This document shows positions 6,334-8,641 of a stretch of 8,641 bases of DNA, one piece after another (the first letter of the stretch is position 1; each line of letters begins with the position of its first letter). The notes beneath the pieces are model-generated. The model was not told the origin of the DNA, did no database searches, and saw nothing but the letters and a program-made list of their open reading frames with translations. Source of the stretch: Ruminiclostridium sp. (GTDB taxonomy: Bacteria > Bacillota_A > Clostridia > Oscillospirales > Ruminococcaceae); assembly GCA_017550775.1 (NCBI GenBank), contig JAFZOA010000067.1, positions 1-8,641 on the forward strand, written 5' to 3'. The position numbers were made by a program, and so were the translations under genes.

Positions 6334-6366
6334 GTCAGGTGAATAATCTTTATAAATACAGTATCG

Positions 6367-6385
6367 GCGCACGTTTTCTGTGCGC
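6367..6385. repeat. Inverted repeat in the spoVG-murC spacer
   Basis: GCGCAC (6367-6372) and GTGCGC (6380-6385) form a perfect 6-bp inverted repeat around a 7-nt centre, extendable by one G-T pair. It lies 56 nt upstream of murC and 34 nt upstream of the spoVG -35. It is not followed by a T tract, so it does not look like an intrinsic terminator. An operator half-site pair or a hairpin in the murC leader are both possible. I saw no clear SigA promoter for murC in the rest of the 190-nt spacer; AT-rich stretches at 6349-6358 and 6386-6399 are the only weak candidates. Confidence 0.45.
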
Positions 6386-6440
6386 AATACAATAATCTTT
6401 CCGCGTTCAGACATCGCGCGGATATCATACGGAGCGAATA

Positions 6441-7820
6441 ATGGAAAATTTTCTCACAGGTAAGAAACACATACACTTCATCGGCATAGGCGGGAGCGGT
6501 ATGTACCCTCTCGCGCAGATACTCCATAAGCAGGGCTACTACCTCACCGGCTCGGACAACAACGAGACCGAGACCCTCAAAGCCGTGCGGAACATGGGTA
6601 TCCCCGTGTATATGGGACAGCGCGCCGAAAACATCGAGGGTGCCGACCTCATCGTTCATACCGCGGCTATCATGGCGGACAATCCCGAGCTTATAGCTGC
6701 GAAGGCGAGCGGAGTACAGGTCATCGAGCGCTCGGTGCTGCTCGGGCTGATAACGAGTATGTACGAAAACGCGGTCTGCGTATGTGGTACCCACGGCAAG
6801 ACCACCACCACCTCCATGCTGACCCACATATTCCTCGCCGACGGCAACGATCTCACGGCTGTCATAGGCGGCAAGCTCAAAGCGATAGGCGGGAGCGGTA
6901 TCTGCGGCACGAGCGACACCATGGTGTGCGAGGCGTGCGAGTTCGTGGATACGTTCTTAAAGCTCTACCCCGACACGGCGGTAGTGCTCAACATCGACTG
7001 CGACCACCTCGACTACTTCAGGACCATGGAGAACATGAAGCGCTCGTTCACGAAGTTCTGCTCCATGACAACAAAGGTCATCGTATATAACGGCGGAGAC
7101 GCGAATACAGTGGAAGCCGTGTCCGCGGCGGAGACAAAGGCAAGGCTCGTGACCTTCGGAAGCTCCGACAAATATGACTACTACCCAGCGAATATCTCCC
7201 ATATCTCCGACTTCAACACCGAGTTCGACGTTTACCGCAGGGGCGAGCTGCTCGGACGGGCGGCGATACACGTTCCGGGGGAGCACAACATTCTGAACGC
7301 TGTGGCGGCTATCGCGGTGGCGGCCGAGAACGGCTGTAAATTTGAGAGCGCGGTAAAGGGGCTCGCGGAGTTCCATGGCGCTGTGCGCAGATTCGAGAAG
7401 CTTTCCGAGGTCAACGGCATCACGTTCGTTGACGACTATGCGCACCACCCGACAGAGGTTGAGTCGCTGCTAAGAACAGCGAAGAGCATGAACTTCAAGA
7501 GGGTATGGGCGGTGCATCAGCCGTTCACCTACTCACGCACGGCAACGCTGCTGAACGAGTTTGCCGAGGCGCTTAAACTCGCGGATAAGGTGGTTCTCAC
7601 CGAGATAATGGGAAGCCGCGAAAAGAACACCTACAACATCTACTCGAAGGACTTAGCCGAAAAGATAGACGGCGCGGTGTGGTTCCCGACGTTCGACGAG
7701 GTGGCGGACTATGTCGTGAAGAACGCGGAGAGCGGTGATCTTGTGATCACCTTCGGCTGCGGCGACGTGTACAAGGTCGGCTACATGATGATAGAAAAGC
7801 TCGGCGGCAAGCTTCTTTGA
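6441..7820 (+). CDS. murC: UDP-N-acetylmuramate-L-alanine ligase
   Basis: 459 residues, the usual MurC length. It adds L-Ala to UDP-N-acetylmuramic acid with ATP, the first step in building the peptidoglycan stem peptide, in the cytoplasm. Three Mur-ligase domains are visible: UDP-binding Rossmann domain with HFIGIGGSGM (12-21) and TGSD (36-39); central ATPase domain with the P-loop GTHGKTTTTS (116-125), an EACEF motif in place of the proteobacterial EADES, and NIDCDHLDYF; and the C-terminal domain from about residue 310, with the VPGEHNILN lead-in, R-rich FHGAVRRFE and DDYAHHPTE (331-339). The C-terminal GCGDVYKVG is the clostridial form of the GAGD motif. All catalytic motifs are present. 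The start ATG 6441 has a modest GGAG (6431-6434) 6 nt upstream. It is divergent from spoVG and is followed by holA after 27 nt, probably co-transcribed. Confidence 0.97.
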   Translation: MENFLTGKKHIHFIGIGGSGMYPLAQILHKQGYYLTGSDNNETETLKAVRNMGIPVYMGQRAENIEGADLIVHTAAIMADNPELIAAKASGVQVIERSVLLGLITSMYENAVCVCGTHGKTTTTSMLTHIFLADGNDLTAVIGGKLKAIGGSGICGTSDTMVCEACEFVDTFLKLYPDTAVVLNIDCDHLDYFRTMENMKRSFTKFCSMTTKVIVYNGGDANTVEAVSAAETKARLVTFGSSDKYDYYPANISHISDFNTEFDVYRRGELLGRAAIHVPGEHNILNAVAAIAVAAENGCKFESAVKGLAEFHGAVRRFEKLSEVNGITFVDDYAHHPTEVESLLRTAKSMNFKRVWAVHQPFTYSRTATLLNEFAEALKLADKVVLTEIMGSREKNTYNIYSKDLAEKIDGAVWFPTFDEVADYVVKNAESGDLVITFGCGDVYKVGYMMIEKLGGKLL

Positions 7821-7847
7821 TTACACTCCGGAAAGCGACGGGCGACT

Positions 7848-8641
7848 ATGAAACTTTCAGAAGATAAGCTTTCCTCCGCGATACGCGCGGGGAGATTTGA
7901 AAGGGTCTACTTTATCTACGGAAAAGAGCCCTTTCTGATACAGATGTATGTTGACAGGATAATAAAGAAGACGGTGGGCGAGGACGCGCTCGACTTCAAC
8001 CTGCAAAGGCTTGACGGCTGTCCCGAACCGGATCTGCTCTCGGACTATGTGGACACGCTTCCCGTGTTCGCCGAGGTGAAGGTCATAACGGTAAAGGACT
8101 TTGACCCGGAAAAGCTGGTCGCCGCCACCGAGAAGAAGTATCACGAGATCGTGTCGAACGTCCCGGACTCCGCGATACTTGTGCTGTACTGCATAAACAC
8201 CGAGATCGACGAGAAGAAGAGCAAGACGAAGAAGCTCGTCGAGGTCATCGACAAGGCCGGCGCAGTCTGCTGTATCGAGCAGATGCAGGCTCCGAAGATC
8301 GCGGAGCTGTGCGTGAAGAAGGCGGCTAAAGAAGGCGTGGTCATCTCCCAGGCAGACGCTCTGTTCCTGACCGAGAGGGTCGGGAGCCGTATGAACGTGG
8401 CGAGCGACGAGACCGCGAAGCTCATAAGCTATGTCGGTACGGGCGGGACGATCACCCGTGAGCAGATAGATATGCTCGTCCCGAAGCAGCTCGAAGCGCA
8501 GGTTTTCGACCTTGCCAACGCGATAAACGCGGGGCAGCGAGCCGACTCCTACCGGATAATCGACGAGCTGTTCAGGAAGCAGATCAATGCGGTAACGATA
8601 ATGGGCGCGCTTTCGAGCACCTACCTTGATATGTACTGCGC
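7848..8641 (+). CDS. holA: DNA polymerase III delta subunit (HolA), 3' end outside the window
   Basis: The frame is open from ATG 7848 to the window edge: 264 complete codons of a protein usually near 330-350 residues, so most of domain III is missing. HolA is the delta subunit of the clamp loader; it opens the sliding clamp ring during replication. Visible features: YFIYGKEPFL (21-30), the degenerate nucleotide-binding strand and loop typical of delta, without a functional Walker A; a beta/alpha region to about 140, ending in the PDSAILVLYC strand (107-115) followed by a Lys-rich turn; then VGSRMNVASDETAKL (178-192), the conserved motif at the start of the helical domain, and the TITREQIDMLVP and QVFDLANAINAG segments leading into domain III. 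The ribosome site is weak (GGAAAG at 7830-7835, 12 nt from the ATG), suggesting coupling to murC, whose stop lies 27 nt upstream in the same frame. Confidence 0.9.
   Translation, partial: MKLSEDKLSSAIRAGRFERVYFIYGKEPFLIQMYVDRIIKKTVGEDALDFNLQRLDGCPEPDLLSDYVDTLPVFAEVKVITVKDFDPEKLVAATEKKYHEIVSNVPDSAILVLYCINTEIDEKKSKTKKLVEVIDKAGAVCCIEQMQAPKIAELCVKKAAKEGVVISQADALFLTERVGSRMNVASDETAKLISYVGTGGTITREQIDMLVPKQLEAQVFDLANAINAGQRADSYRIIDELFRKQINAVTIMGALSSTYLDMYC

Overview
The window reads as chromosomal core DNA of a Gram-positive, endospore-lineage Clostridia, most likely in the Oscillospiraceae/Ruminococcaceae. This is inferred from spoVG, a DUF1934 (YwiB-like) gene directly upstream of argS, SigA-type promoters, purine-rich Shine-Dalgarno sites and G/C-ending codons set against AT-rich spacers. 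I see no mobile element, tRNA, rRNA or CRISPR array.

Layout. The left edge (1-351, minus) is the N-terminal part of a Thr/Ser/Pro-rich lipoprotein. A divergent spacer (352-640) carries two strong, similar SigA promoters facing opposite ways. The rightward one drives a tight cluster: a D-Ala-D-Ala-ligase-like protein (641-1696), a DUF1934 protein (1709-2170), argS (2207-3895), a compact MetH-derived protein (3918-4847) and an unrecognised 159-residue protein (4869-5348). Gaps are 12-36 nt, each with its own ribosome binding site. After a 116-nt spacer comes a Nudix ADP-ribose pyrophosphatase (5465-5998), whose 3' end overlaps the convergent spoVG (5972-6250, minus) by 27 bp. spoVG and murC (6441-7820) are divergent across a 190-nt spacer. 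holA (7848 to the window end, incomplete) follows murC by 27 nt.

How the genes relate. argS, murC and holA are ordinary essential functions in translation, peptidoglycan synthesis and replication. The unusual content is in the argS cluster. Two of its members are recognisable enzyme relatives that have lost the residues needed for catalysis. The Ddl-like protein keeps the ATP-grasp layout but lacks the Mg2+ ligands and the key ATP lysine. The MetH-like protein joins shortened homocysteine-binding and pterin-binding halves but lacks the zinc cysteines and the pterin-site Asp/Asn. Both frames are intact and well spaced in the operon, so they look like maintained pseudoenzymes rather than decaying genes. 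Their roles are unknown; a sensing, regulatory or scaffolding role is only a hypothesis. They are the best candidates here for undescribed biology.
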